This document shows positions 1-7,606 of a stretch of DNA of 20,848 nucleotides, one piece after another. Under the pieces are notes generated by a model. The model searched no databases, was not told the origin of the DNA, and was given only the letters and a program-made list of their open reading frames with translations. Origin of the DNA: Akkermansiaceae bacterium UBA1518 (lineage in GTDB: Bacteria > Verrucomicrobiota > Verrucomicrobiia > Verrucomicrobiales > Akkermansiaceae). The DNA is taken from assembly GCA_002323895.1 (NCBI GenBank), contig DCQM01000137.1, positions 1-20,848 of the forward strand, read 5' to 3'. A program made the translations under genes and the position numbers. Each line of letters opens with the position of its first letter. Positions within the stretch are counted from its first letter, which is position 1.

Positions 1-387
1 AGCAAGCTGGCCATCGGTCTGAGCAATCTTTAAAAGACCAGTATTGACGCCCACTTTCCCACCTGGGAGGGCAAAGGCATTCGCAGATGAATCTTTAAAC
101 ACCTCAAATTCCCAACGCACACCAGGTAGATTAATCACAGGCTTGAGACGATTTGCGACCCGGTTCACCTTCGCACGTGCGCTCGGATCTCGTGAAATAG
201 CCTTGGTCCTTTTATAATTTTCAAAAACCGCAGCTCCCTGCTGAATCAAGCTTGAAGAAGCCGGACGAATGGAAACTTTACCTGTATCCGCATTATAGGC
301 GGCAGGAGCCGCACAACCGATAACCACAATCGGAAGCAACAAGGTCAAGCCCTTCGATTTAAAAACCTTTTTAAACGCACTCTTCAC
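1..387 (-). CDS. M48-family metallopeptidase lipoprotein (N-terminal part, cut by window edge)
   Basis: Reading from a GTG at 387, 129 codons stay open to the window edge; an in-frame TAG lies six codons upstream. The N-terminus is basic (KSAFKKVFKSKG), then hydrophobic, with a lipobox VIGC near residue 25, so this should be an exported lipoprotein. Near the cut end is NAFALPGGKVGVNTGLL, the strand that precedes the HExxH zinc helix in M48 peptidases of the LoiP/BepA/Oma1-like type; the HExxH itself lies outside the window. The family degrades or checks misfolded membrane and periplasmic proteins. It is divergent from pgsA. The start codon is inferred, as no clear ribosome binding site precedes it; an in-frame TTG a few codons inside is an alternative. 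Confidence 0.82.
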   Translation of the reverse strand, partial: MKSAFKKVFKSKGLTLLLPIVVIGCAAPAAYNADTGKVSIRPASSSLIQQGAAVFENYKRTKAISRDPSARAKVNRVANRLKPVINLPGVRWEFEVFKDSSANAFALPGGKVGVNTGLLKIAQTDGQLA

Positions 388-489
388 CGCTCGATAAATA
401 GCCTAGAACCCACATTCTTGTCAAATCGCCCACTCAAGTTCGCAAAAGGTTGTCTCCTTGCTATCGCTACGTCACACTCCCGCCACCAC

Positions 490-1071
490 GTGAATCTCCC
501 AAATTCAATCACCTTCGCTCGCCTTGTTTTAACGGCCATTTTTGTCGTAAGCGCCAGCTGGGGAGGCACACCAGCACTTATGGTTGCCCTGGTCACTTTT
601 GTCATGGCAACAATCTCAGATTGGCTCGATGGTTACCTCGCTCGGAAGATGGATCTCGTCACATCACTCGGCAAACTACTTGACCCGCTTGCAGATAAAA
701 TTCTCGTTGCTTCCGCCTTTGTTTTTTTCACGAGCAAAGACCTCTGCCCGACCTGGATCACTTGCGTGATCATCAGCCGGGAATTCCTCGTAACCGGACT
801 ACGTCAAATTGCCGCGGATAAGGGGAAAATCATTGCAGCAGACAATCTCGGTAAATGGAAAACCACCTTGCAACTTGCCTTGGGTATCACGTGCCTTCTT
901 TGGCTCATTCTTGATTCATCCTCCCCTCACGAAGGATTTCTCCTCTTCCTGCAAAACCTGACTTCACCGAACGACTGGCTCTTTCTTGGCTTTCTATACG
1001 GAGCTCTCGCCTTGACTCTCCTCTCCGGCCTCAACTATCTGCGGAAATCCTGGCACCTCCTTCTAGACTAA
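490..1071 (+). CDS. pgsA: CDP-diacylglycerol--glycerol-3-phosphate 3-phosphatidyltransferase
   Basis: Makes phosphatidylglycerol phosphate from CDP-diacylglycerol and glycerol 3-phosphate, the committed step to phosphatidylglycerol and cardiolipin, in the inner membrane. The CDP-alcohol phosphotransferase signature is complete: DWLDGYLAR, then G eight residues on and LLDPLAD, giving all conserved Asp, Gly, Ala and Arg residues. Several hydrophobic helices follow. I chose the GTG at 490 because VNLPNSITFARL matches the usual PgsA N-terminus. The frame stays open upstream to a TTG at 418, which would add 24 residues unlike the family. The protein is 193 aa, near the usual 180-200. Its stop TAATG shares one base with the nagA start, so the two are probably co-translated. 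Confidence 0.9.
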   Translation: MNLPNSITFARLVLTAIFVVSASWGGTPALMVALVTFVMATISDWLDGYLARKMDLVTSLGKLLDPLADKILVASAFVFFTSKDLCPTWITCVIISREFLVTGLRQIAADKGKIIAADNLGKWKTTLQLALGITCLLWLILDSSSPHEGFLLFLQNLTSPNDWLFLGFLYGALALTLLSGLNYLRKSWHLLLD

Positions 1072-2177
1072 TGCTTCTCACAAACGCCCATATCATTTCA
1101 CCCGGCCTTGACCGAGAAGGTGCCAGCGTTTTAATCGAAAATGGTCAAATCAAAGAAGTCGCCAATCATACGTCAGGGGATCTTGATCTGGACGGGAAAA
1201 TGTTGCTCCCCGGATTTATCGATATCCACAGCCATGGCGCAGATGGCGCAGATGTGTGTGACGCTTCCCGCGAGAGCTTGGAGCACATCGCGCAAACCAA
1301 ACTCAAGGAAGGAGTCACCACTTGGCTCCCCACCACTCTAACACAGCCGCAGGAAAAACTCGTCGAAATTGTTCATACCATCAGGGATTGGGCGACCTCG
1401 GCTCCTTTGAATATTCCAGGCATTCACCTTGAGGGCCCTTTCATCAACCGCGAGCAAGCAGGAGCGCAAAACCCCCAATTTGTTCGCCCCCCCGATCTCA
1501 ACGAGCTCCAAGAACTTCATCAAATCTTTCCTGCCCTTATCCTCTCTCTGGCTCCTGAAATCCCAGGGGCTTTTAATATTATCCGCGAAGCATCAGGGAT
1601 GGGTATCACAACCTCGGCAGCTCATACTAAAGCCGACTACGCTACCGTAATGACTGCAACCGGATACGGGCTAAAGCACCTTACCCATTTTGGTAACGCC
1701 ATGACCGGTTTGCATCATCGTGAAATCGGAGTTGTCGGAGCCGGTTTTCTTGAAGACTCCCTGCGCCTTGAACTGATTGCGGACGGCATTCACCTCGCCC
1801 CCAAAATGCTTGAGCTCATCTTCTCCCGGGTGCCTCGCGAGAATATCATGCTGATCACCGACTCTGTCTCCGCCTCTTGGCAGTCCGATGGCGACGCATC
1901 TCTTGGAGGTCTTGAGGTTGAAATAAAAGACGGAATCGCCCGGCTCAAAAGCAATGGGGCACTCGCAGGATCAACCCTACGGTATAACCGCGGGCTCAAG
2001 CGCATTCATGAAATCACTGGCGAACCCTTGTCCGCGATTGTTGCCACCACTTCTTGGAACCAAGCAACCTCTCTCGGACTTCCAAACACCGGGAAAATCG
2101 AATCCGGCTTTCGCGCAGACTTAGTCATTCTTGACGAGGACTTTGAAGTTTCCCGTACTCTTGTAGGCGGAAAGTAA
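1071..2177 (+). CDS. nagA: N-acetylglucosamine-6-phosphate deacetylase
   Basis: Removes the acetyl group from GlcNAc-6-phosphate to give glucosamine-6-phosphate, in the cytoplasm, for amino-sugar use or cell-wall recycling. Amidohydrolase-fold motifs appear in order in the 368-aa protein: GFIDIHSHGADGADV (metal site), LEGPFIN with the metal-binding Glu, SAAHTKADY and HLTHFGNAM with the metal/substrate His residues, ELIADGIHL, ITDSVSA with the catalytic Asp, AGSTL, and the C-terminal GKIESGFRADLVILD that closes the small beta domain. HFGNAM replaces the more common HLFNAM. The ATG overlaps the pgsA stop by one base. The gene ends one base from the stop of the convergent phosphoesterase gene. 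Confidence 0.92.
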   Translation: MLLTNAHIISPGLDREGASVLIENGQIKEVANHTSGDLDLDGKMLLPGFIDIHSHGADGADVCDASRESLEHIAQTKLKEGVTTWLPTTLTQPQEKLVEIVHTIRDWATSAPLNIPGIHLEGPFINREQAGAQNPQFVRPPDLNELQELHQIFPALILSLAPEIPGAFNIIREASGMGITTSAAHTKADYATVMTATGYGLKHLTHFGNAMTGLHHREIGVVGAGFLEDSLRLELIADGIHLAPKMLELIFSRVPRENIMLITDSVSASWQSDGDASLGGLEVEIKDGIARLKSNGALAGSTLRYNRGLKRIHEITGEPLSAIVATTSWNQATSLGLPNTGKIESGFRADLVILDEDFEVSRTLVGGK

Positions 2178-2178
2178 A

Positions 2179-3654
2179 CTACTTCACCTCGTAATTATCC
2201 GCGAAAAAATCGATCACCGATTCTCTAGTATTCACTGGGATCAATCTAGTCTCACTGGCAGGCTCCGCCAAGATCGTCCGTAGCATCATCAAACGTCGGC
2301 CACCTGACTGACTGTCATAACTGTTGAATAGAATACCATACCTCTTATCAGACTGTAAATCCGCAGAATCCAAACCAAACAAGTTGCGGTCCGAATAACG
2401 ATCCTCCTTCGATTCAGCCATGATGAGACGAATCTGGGCTCCCGTAATTCGCGCATGGACCAACCAGTTCTCGTAAGGAATCCACTGCCATGCGTCTTCT
2501 ATTGTTTTAACTCCGGGATCGACATCTGGATTCCCAAACGTTCCATGAAAAACTCCCTCGGAAAAGATCTTTTGTTTTTCTGCCGTCTTCATGAAAGCGG
2601 TGCAAATTAACTGCCAAAACGGGCTGCTTTTACCTCTGGCTGAAATCTTCTCGCTGACCTCGCCAATCACAGTCTGACGGCGCTCTTCAGCATTTTCCAC
2701 GATCGTTTTGGTAGATTCAACAATCACCGGATCGAGGGCGAAGCGATCATCCATAAGGACAGTCCAAGCATTTCGTTTCACAAGCTTTCGCGATTCCAGA
2801 TCAAAACTAAGATCCACCCGACCACAGTTAATTCCATAGTAGTTCGCCTGTGTGCAAAGCACGTTTGACCAATACCAAGCCGGTCGATCTTGGTGAGAAT
2901 GACCACCGATATAAACATCAATACCAGATACCTGTTTCAGCATCTCTTGGATCGGATTTGCAAAATCATCGGCCCGCTTCCATCCCATATGACCCAGCAC
3001 CACAATCGCATCTACCTTTTCCGCACCAAGTTCCTTGATGCTCTTCTTGAGTGATTCGATGGGGTCAAACACGCCAAATCCCTTTAGAAGCTCGGGGCGC
3101 GACCAGTAAGGAATTCCTGGAGTGGTCAGCCCCACCAATCCGATCCGGAAGCCCCCGGCCTCCTTGACGATCCACGGGGCAAGTTTGATAAAGGATCCAT
3201 CCTCAATCTCGCCAGCCTTCTTTCCCTCAACCGTGACATTACCAGTAATCACCGGCATTTCCGATCTTCTGATGGCAGACTCAACAATATCTAACCCCCA
3301 ATCAAACTCATGATTACCAAGAACCCACCCATCGTAGCCCATCTTATTGAAACTATCGATCATGACCTTCCCTTCGGTCTGATAACCCGCAATTGTGCCC
3401 TGATAGATGTCTCCAATATCAAAGAGCAAGTGATCTGGGCACTCCTTTCGCCACTTCCGAATCTGGGTCGCGCAGCGAGCTAGCCCACCGACATCACCAA
3501 TGCCATCGTAAGTCTTACTTGGTAGAATATGGCCATGCAGGTCAGTAGTGTGAAATAGAGAAATCGTTTTGATAGACCGTTGTCCGGCTATACAGGCTGG
3601 AGCAGACATCCAAGCTGCTGCACCCGAGAGAAAATGACGGCGAGTCGGGTTCAT
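2179..3654 (-). CDS. Tat-exported 5'-nucleotidase / UshA-like metallophosphoesterase
   Basis: A 491-aa protein with a twin-arginine signal at the start (TRRHFLSGAA), so it is probably folded before export. Calcineurin-like phosphoesterase metal ligands follow in order: DLHGH (Asp38, His40), FDIGDIYQGT, GNHEFDWG, VVLGHMGW and GGHSHQD. The C-terminal half looks like the 5'-nucleotidase substrate-binding domain (RITGAQIRLIM, ILFNSYDSQSGGRR). Relatives (UshA, YfkN, CpdB) hydrolyse nucleotides, UDP-sugars or cyclic nucleotides; the exact substrate is not visible. Its ATG lies inside the stop of the upstream TerC gene (ATGA), which implies translational coupling. It is convergent with nagA with a single base between stops. 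Confidence 0.88.
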   Translation of the reverse strand: MNPTRRHFLSGAAAWMSAPACIAGQRSIKTISLFHTTDLHGHILPSKTYDGIGDVGGLARCATQIRKWRKECPDHLLFDIGDIYQGTIAGYQTEGKVMIDSFNKMGYDGWVLGNHEFDWGLDIVESAIRRSEMPVITGNVTVEGKKAGEIEDGSFIKLAPWIVKEAGGFRIGLVGLTTPGIPYWSRPELLKGFGVFDPIESLKKSIKELGAEKVDAIVVLGHMGWKRADDFANPIQEMLKQVSGIDVYIGGHSHQDRPAWYWSNVLCTQANYYGINCGRVDLSFDLESRKLVKRNAWTVLMDDRFALDPVIVESTKTIVENAEERRQTVIGEVSEKISARGKSSPFWQLICTAFMKTAEKQKIFSEGVFHGTFGNPDVDPGVKTIEDAWQWIPYENWLVHARITGAQIRLIMAESKEDRYSDRNLFGLDSADLQSDKRYGILFNSYDSQSGGRRLMMLRTILAEPASETRLIPVNTRESVIDFFADNYEVK

Positions 3655-4475
3655 GAGTTGAAATCTTTCTCTTTGCGAAGTTTCTCAGCGCTCAATTTCT
3701 TGTGGTAGCGACCTTGCACAATATCAGTCAAAAGAAGCACCCCAATCACGAAGTAAAAGGTTGTCTTAGTCATCGCATGAATTTCATTACCGAAGATCGT
3801 CAGATGCGCGAGGTGTGCTCCTTCCGTTAGCAACATAATCCCAACGACAAATAAAACGAAAAGACCTAGAACTTCATACATCCTGTTACGCCTCAAGAAC
3901 TCCGTGACCCGATCAGCTAGAAGAACCATAATAGCCCCACCGATCAAGATCGCCGTAATCATGACTCCCAGTTGATAACCTTCATGGCTGCCATCGGCTC
4001 CCTTCTTACTGGCAAGTGCCATTGCACTCAGTATTGAATCGAACGAGAAGATCACGTTCATAAAAACTATCAATCCAATCACCTTTTTCGACGACGAGGG
4101 CTTGCGGTCGACTGCATTTTCCTCGTCCTCCAAAGACATCATGTGCGCAATCTCTTTGGTCGCTGTATAGAGAATAAAAGCACCGCCAAATAAGACGATC
4201 AGACTATGGAAATTGATAGAGCCCTCAATCCAGCCACCTTCGGCTAGTTCTAGAAATGGGTCCTGTAATAATTCAACCAGATGAATAAGAATGAATAGAA
4301 GGACAATCCTTAATCCTACCGCGATCGTGATACCCAGCTTACGAACCCGGCTTTGATCAGCCTCGGGCGCACGCTGCGACTCAAGAGAAATGTAAAGAAG
4401 GTTATCGAACCCTAGAACGGCTTGAAGAAGCACGAGGAGCCCAAGAGTAATCAGAGAATTTAATAGTTCCACCAT
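3651..4475 (-). CDS. TerC-family integral membrane protein
   Basis: A 274-aa polytopic membrane protein with about seven hydrophobic helices. TerC hallmarks are the first-helix GFDNLLYISL, with Asp24 and Asn25 in the membrane, and the mid-protein FSFDSILSAMAL, the paired acidic sites of this LysE-superfamily transporter. A charged loop (DEENAVDRKPSSSKK) separates the two halves. Members are linked to metal ion, chiefly manganese, efflux and to metalation of exported enzymes. That is suggestive here because the overlapping downstream gene encodes an exported metal-dependent phosphoesterase, but this link is inference. No clear Shine-Dalgarno precedes the ATG at 4475. The upstream lipoprotein gene is separated by a terminator. 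Confidence 0.88.
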   Translation of the reverse strand: MVELLNSLITLGLLVLLQAVLGFDNLLYISLESQRAPEADQSRVRKLGITIAVGLRIVLLFILIHLVELLQDPFLELAEGGWIEGSINFHSLIVLFGGAFILYTATKEIAHMMSLEDEENAVDRKPSSSKKVIGLIVFMNVIFSFDSILSAMALASKKGADGSHEGYQLGVMITAILIGGAIMVLLADRVTEFLRRNRMYEVLGLFVLFVVGIMLLTEGAHLAHLTIFGNEIHAMTKTTFYFVIGVLLLTDIVQGRYHKKLSAEKLRKEKDFNS

Positions 4476-4513
4476 CGATGAAGATCATCAATTCGAAACG
4501 GAAACCATAAAGC

Positions 4514-4547
4514 AAAAAACCGACCATCGGAACATTCCTTGGTCGGT
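4514..4547 (-). terminator. Rho-independent terminator of the proline-rich lipoprotein gene
   Basis: On the minus strand ACCGACCA (4547-4540) pairs with TGGTCGGT (4526-4519). The loop contains a further GGAA/TTCC pair, and a run of T follows (4518-4514). It lies 27 bases past the stop of the minus-strand gene ending at 4574 and before the TerC start, so it should isolate TerC from that gene. Confidence 0.8.
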
Positions 4548-4573
4548 CTTCTAAAAGAATCAGAATATCAGAA

Positions 4574-5191
4574 TTAATCCACCGTTGTTGGATCGGTAAT
4601 CCCAGGAACTTCTGGTGGAGGTGCTACACCAGAGATATTTGGTCGATTTCCCTCCGCCGGCGAATCAGGAGAATTTGTGGAGGGAGCCGGAGACGCGGAA
4701 GCATCCCCAGCACCAAGTCCCGGCACTTCGGGAGGCGGCGCAACTCCGAAAGGTGCGATTCCAGGCTCAACCGGCGAAGGAACTGGACCATAATTGGGGA
4801 CTCCAGAACCCGGTTGCCCACCCTCTGCGGAAGATCGTCCAGCGACCATGATTGCGGGGACATAGCCTATGTCCCCCGAATCTAACTCCACTTTCAAATA
4901 AGTCTCCCTGCTTGAAACCACTTTCATTGGAGTCGCAACCGGCAAAACCTTATCAGCGACTACAACCCCTTTGGGGAAAGCTTTAAAGAAGGTCGCATTC
5001 GGCATCGAGGTCTCCACCCATTGCCCTTGCTTGTAGGTCGGAGTTGCCGGAGCAGTCTTTAACGACGACCCAGGACTGCTCAAGGGATCGAAGCCACTAT
5101 CACTCAAAGACCAGTTGAATTTCTGGACTGACCCACAAGACAAAGCTATCAAAGCAAGAGTTCCAAGCATCAGCGATTTTCCAAAGTTCAT
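4574..5191 (-). CDS. Proline-rich lipoprotein with SH3-like segment, function unknown
   Basis: I do not recognise a named family. From the ATG at 5191 the protein is 205 aa. It has a short basic start, a hydrophobic stretch and a lipobox ALSC near residue 19, so it is likely lipid-anchored. Residues about 55-115 form an SH3-like region (YKQGQWVETSMPNATFF, then ETYLKVELDSGDIGYVP), as seen in cell-wall or ligand-binding SH3b modules. The C-terminal third is Pro/Gly/Ala/Ser-rich and low in complexity, with an exact repeat GVAPPPEVPG occurring twice. The frame is open upstream to a GTG at 5239, but that start would bury the signal peptide behind 16 residues, so I prefer 5191. A terminator follows directly. 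Confidence 0.72.
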   Translation of the reverse strand: MNFGKSLMLGTLALIALSCGSVQKFNWSLSDSGFDPLSSPGSSLKTAPATPTYKQGQWVETSMPNATFFKAFPKGVVVADKVLPVATPMKVVSSRETYLKVELDSGDIGYVPAIMVAGRSSAEGGQPGSGVPNYGPVPSPVEPGIAPFGVAPPPEVPGLGAGDASASPAPSTNSPDSPAEGNRPNISGVAPPPEVPGITDPTTVD

Positions 5192-5294
5192 AATGCATAA
5201 AAGTGAGCATAGTGGAACCTTCCAGTCAATGCCATTCACGATTCATCAACAATGTTTCCCTTTCCTCCAAAAGAATAACCGATAATTAAAGGGT

Positions 5295-5462
5295 GTGCGT
5301 TCGCTGAGATCCATCATCCTCACTGTTGGTGCTGGCATTATTGGTTCAGCGCTAACTCGCGCTCTTCTGCGCCAATCTTATCTCGGACATCTAGTCATCC
5401 TCGATTTACTCACTTATGCCGGCTATCGAGCCAACTTGAGTGTTGCGCTGAGGCCGGATTAA
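5295..5462 (+). pseudogene. N-terminal remnant of dTDP-glucose 4,6-dehydratase (RmlB-like)
   Basis: A 55-codon open frame from GTG 5295 to TAA 5460-5462, with an in-frame TAA just upstream at 5283. The product SIILTVGAGIIGSALTRALL followed by LVILDLLTYAGYRANL matches the N-terminus of RmlB-type short-chain dehydrogenases: the Rossmann GGAGFIGSA loop and the LDKLTYAGNxxNL strand. The first glycine of GxxGxxG is replaced by Val, and about 290 residues (the catalytic YxxxK and sugar-binding domain) are missing. The frame ends inside the stop of the convergent gene. It is best read as a decaying fragment left by a deletion; a functional 55-aa peptide is unlikely. A sugar-nucleotide gene follows 400 bases on, which may be chance. 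Confidence 0.75.
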
Positions 5463-5779
5463 CCCACTCCAAGTTCCTCGCCAAGCTCGTCCTCAACATG
5501 TTTGATTTCACAAGCCTGTAATCCGTGGTCACGAATCCCTTGGAGGGTTCGTAATGACCCGCGCTTTGTTCCCGGCCCGCGGACTTTTTTCATCGCCGTC
5601 TCAACAAGCATCGGTGTCAGAGCAGCAAGACCAATACATGCAAGCGAGAGTCCAATTGGCCGACGGGCTCGAGAGCTCATAGCCTCAGAAACCAGAATTC
5701 CGGCCGCCGCACCAAGCACTGCGGGAGCAAAAGCAGCCGTAGTGTCCACCCAGTCACGCTCCTCATAAATATCGTTCAT
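5459..5779 (-). CDS. Small putative membrane protein, function unknown
   Basis: A 106-aa protein that I do not recognise. After an acidic N-terminus (MNDIYEERDWVDTT) come two hydrophobic stretches, about residues 14-33 (AFAPAVLGAAAGILVSEA) and 41-60 (PIGLSLACIGLAALTPML). A basic linker SSRARR lies between them, and a basic then acidic tail ends in HVEDELGEELGVG. This suggests a hairpin of two membrane helices with the charged tail in the cytoplasm. The stop overlaps the stop region of the rmlB-like remnant. No Shine-Dalgarno is evident before the ATG. Codon use resembles its neighbours, and no better start lies upstream. Confidence 0.6.
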   Translation of the reverse strand: MNDIYEERDWVDTTAAFAPAVLGAAAGILVSEAMSSRARRPIGLSLACIGLAALTPMLVETAMKKVRGPGTKRGSLRTLQGIRDHGLQACEIKHVEDELGEELGVG

Positions 5780-5876
5780 AGGGAGAACTTACCGTAAAAA
5801 TATCCACATCCCAAATTAAAAACGTAGGTCAGCACGTTTTGACAAGCAGCCTGCCTCCCTGTTGAATCCAACCCAG

Positions 5877-6947
5877 ATGAGTCAAAACTACGCTTTAATT
5901 CTTGCCGGTGGAAGCGGCACTCGCTTCTGGCCCCTGAGCCGCAATGCCAAACCTAAGCAGCTTCTCCATCTTTTTGATGACACCACCCTTCTCGATCAAA
6001 CCATCACGCGTCTAAAAGGCCTCATCCCCACCGAGAACATTCTCATTCTCACTAACGCACTTCAAGAGGCTGAAGTGCGTAGGGTTGCCCATATGCTACC
6101 TCCCGAAAATATCTTTGCCGAACCTGCTAAACGGGACACCGCACCAGCCGTTGCCCTCGGCATCGGTCTTGTCGCCGCTCGTGATCCGGAGGCAACCATG
6201 GCAGTTCTTCCCTCAGATCAACTTATCAACGACACTGAATCATTTCAATCCGTCCTTGCAGACAGTTTTTCGATCGCATCGCAAACAGATGCTCTTGTTA
6301 CCATCGGAATCAAACCCACTTGGCCCTGCCCTTCCTACGGCTACATTGAGCGAGGCTCGCCGGCTCAACTTGAATTCAACACCACCCACGAGCCATTCGA
6401 AGTCTCTCGATTTCGTGAGAAACCAAATCCCGAACTCGCCGAACAATTCCTCCGCCAAGGAAACTTTGCCTGGAATGCCGGTATGTTTGTTTGGTCCCTC
6501 AAAACTGTCACTGCCGAACTCCGCCAGCACACTCCAGAGCTAGCCGGCTTTATTGAGGAGCTCGGATCTTCAACTGACATCCATCAAACCATCGACGAAA
6601 AGTTCCCGTTACTCACGCCAATCTCCATTGACTACGCTCTAATGGAAAATGCTTCCCGCGTTTTGAATATCGAAGCGACCTTTGATTGGGATGATGTCGG
6701 TTCTTGGATCTCCGTCGCCAAATATCTCGATACTCAGGGCGACAATAATCAGACCAATGATGAAATCACTGAAATCGAATCCGAAAATAATATTGTCTTC
6801 AACGGTCGTAAACAAACGAGAATAGCCCTCCTTGGAGTTGACGACCTCATCGTTGTCCAAACCGAAGACGCCCTTCTCATTGCAAACCGTCATCAGGCCG
6901 ATGACATAAAAAAACTCAGCGATCGACTCCCTGAAAATCTTTTGTAA
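5877..6947 (+). CDS. manC: Mannose-1-phosphate guanylyltransferase (GDP-mannose pyrophosphorylase)
   Basis: Forms GDP-mannose from GTP and mannose 1-phosphate for surface polysaccharide or glycoconjugate synthesis. The 356-aa protein has the nucleotidyltransferase signature LAGGSGTRFWPLSR near residue 9, EPAKRDTAPA (usually EPxxRNTAPA), PSDQLI (usually PSDHxI), a REKP motif after the central domain, WNAGMFVW and WDDVGSW. It stops after the left-handed helix part and has no C-terminal cupin isomerase domain, so it is the single-function form. The ATG at 5877 fits the family; a TTG at 5862 would add five residues. Nine bases separate it from the next small ORF, suggesting one transcript with that ORF and ruvX. 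Confidence 0.9.
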   Translation: MSQNYALILAGGSGTRFWPLSRNAKPKQLLHLFDDTTLLDQTITRLKGLIPTENILILTNALQEAEVRRVAHMLPPENIFAEPAKRDTAPAVALGIGLVAARDPEATMAVLPSDQLINDTESFQSVLADSFSIASQTDALVTIGIKPTWPCPSYGYIERGSPAQLEFNTTHEPFEVSRFREKPNPELAEQFLRQGNFAWNAGMFVWSLKTVTAELRQHTPELAGFIEELGSSTDIHQTIDEKFPLLTPISIDYALMENASRVLNIEATFDWDDVGSWISVAKYLDTQGDNNQTNDEITEIESENNIVFNGRKQTRIALLGVDDLIVVQTEDALLIANRHQADDIKKLSDRLPENLL

Positions 6948-6956
6948 GAACTCCTG

Positions 6957-7121
6957 ATGATTTCAAAGACCGCTCCCGTTTTTAATCTTATTCTTTCCGC
7001 CGGAGTTTTTGGAGTCCTCATCACCATTTGGGGCGCTTACTTCGGGCGGGACATTCTCACTCTCGGAGGCATCATTCTCATCGCATGCTGCATCAGCGCG
7101 ATTGCGCGACTCGTCAAATGA
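6957..7121 (+). CDS. Small two-helix membrane protein (54 aa)
   Basis: A short ORF from ATG 6957 to TGA 7119-7121. The product has a short polar start (MISKTAPVF) and a hydrophobic helix (NLILSAGVFGVLITIWGAYF). A charged turn (GRD) follows, then a second helix (ILTLGGIILIACCISAIARL), ending in VK. The layout, its place nine bases after manC, and the ATGA overlap of its stop with the ruvX start at 7118 argue that it is a real gene translated together with its neighbours. I know no function for it. No Shine-Dalgarno is obvious, so translation may be coupled to manC. Confidence 0.68.
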   Translation: MISKTAPVFNLILSAGVFGVLITIWGAYFGRDILTLGGIILIACCISAIARLVK

Positions 7122-7528
7122 CCCACCCCATCCTCGCCATCGATCACGGAGACGCCCGCATTGGACTCGCCGCGACTGATGAGTTTGGAATCGGCACGCA
7201 CCCGGTTGAAACAATCGACTGCCGAAAATCTGAGGCCATTCCCCGAATCCTTGAAATAATTCACGAGCGGAAGATCGCCGCGGTTGTGCTCGGCCTCCCC
7301 CTTCGCATGGATGGATCTGAAGGAACCTCCTCTGGTAAGATTAGAAAATTTGGAGGAGAACTTCGGGAACACCTCGGAAAAATTCCTTTAACCTTTTTCG
7401 ACGAACGATTCACGACTGTCACTGCTACCGAAAAACTCCGGGAAGCTGGAAAAAAAGCGAAACATCAAAAAGACATCATCGATCAAGCCGCTGCTCTTGA
7501 AATCCTGAGAGATTATCTTGGGTGGTAG
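7118..7528 (+). CDS. yqgF: RuvX/YqgF-family Holliday junction resolvase-like nuclease
   Basis: A 136-aa RNase H-fold protein of the family that processes the 5' end of pre-16S rRNA (YqgF) and was named RuvX for its resolvase-like fold. Motifs appear in order: LAIDHGDARIGLA with the first catalytic Asp, VVLGLPLRMDGSEG, FFDERFTT with the central acidic residues, and IIDQAAALEILRDYL with the last Asp. Length is typical (about 138). The ATG at 7118 sits in the stop of the 54-aa membrane ORF (ATGA). Reading on upstream in this frame would only give a shadow of that ORF, so this start is firm. Confidence 0.92.
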   Translation: MTHPILAIDHGDARIGLAATDEFGIGTHPVETIDCRKSEAIPRILEIIHERKIAAVVLGLPLRMDGSEGTSSGKIRKFGGELREHLGKIPLTFFDERFTTVTATEKLREAGKKAKHQKDIIDQAAALEILRDYLGW

Positions 7529-7606
7529 AGTTACATCCCTAGAGCTGAAGGCTTAAGGGGTGTCCAGGGGAGTTGTCGAATTGTCGGAACGATTACAAAA
7601 TCAGAA

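Noticed and set aside
418..489. Extra N-terminus of pgsA from TTG 418
   Set aside because: The residues do not resemble PgsA starts and NLPNSITFARL begins at GTG 490.
1236..1253. 9-bp tandem repeat GGCGCAGAT in nagA
   Set aside because: It encodes GADGAD in the metal-binding loop and is only two copies, so not a repeat element.
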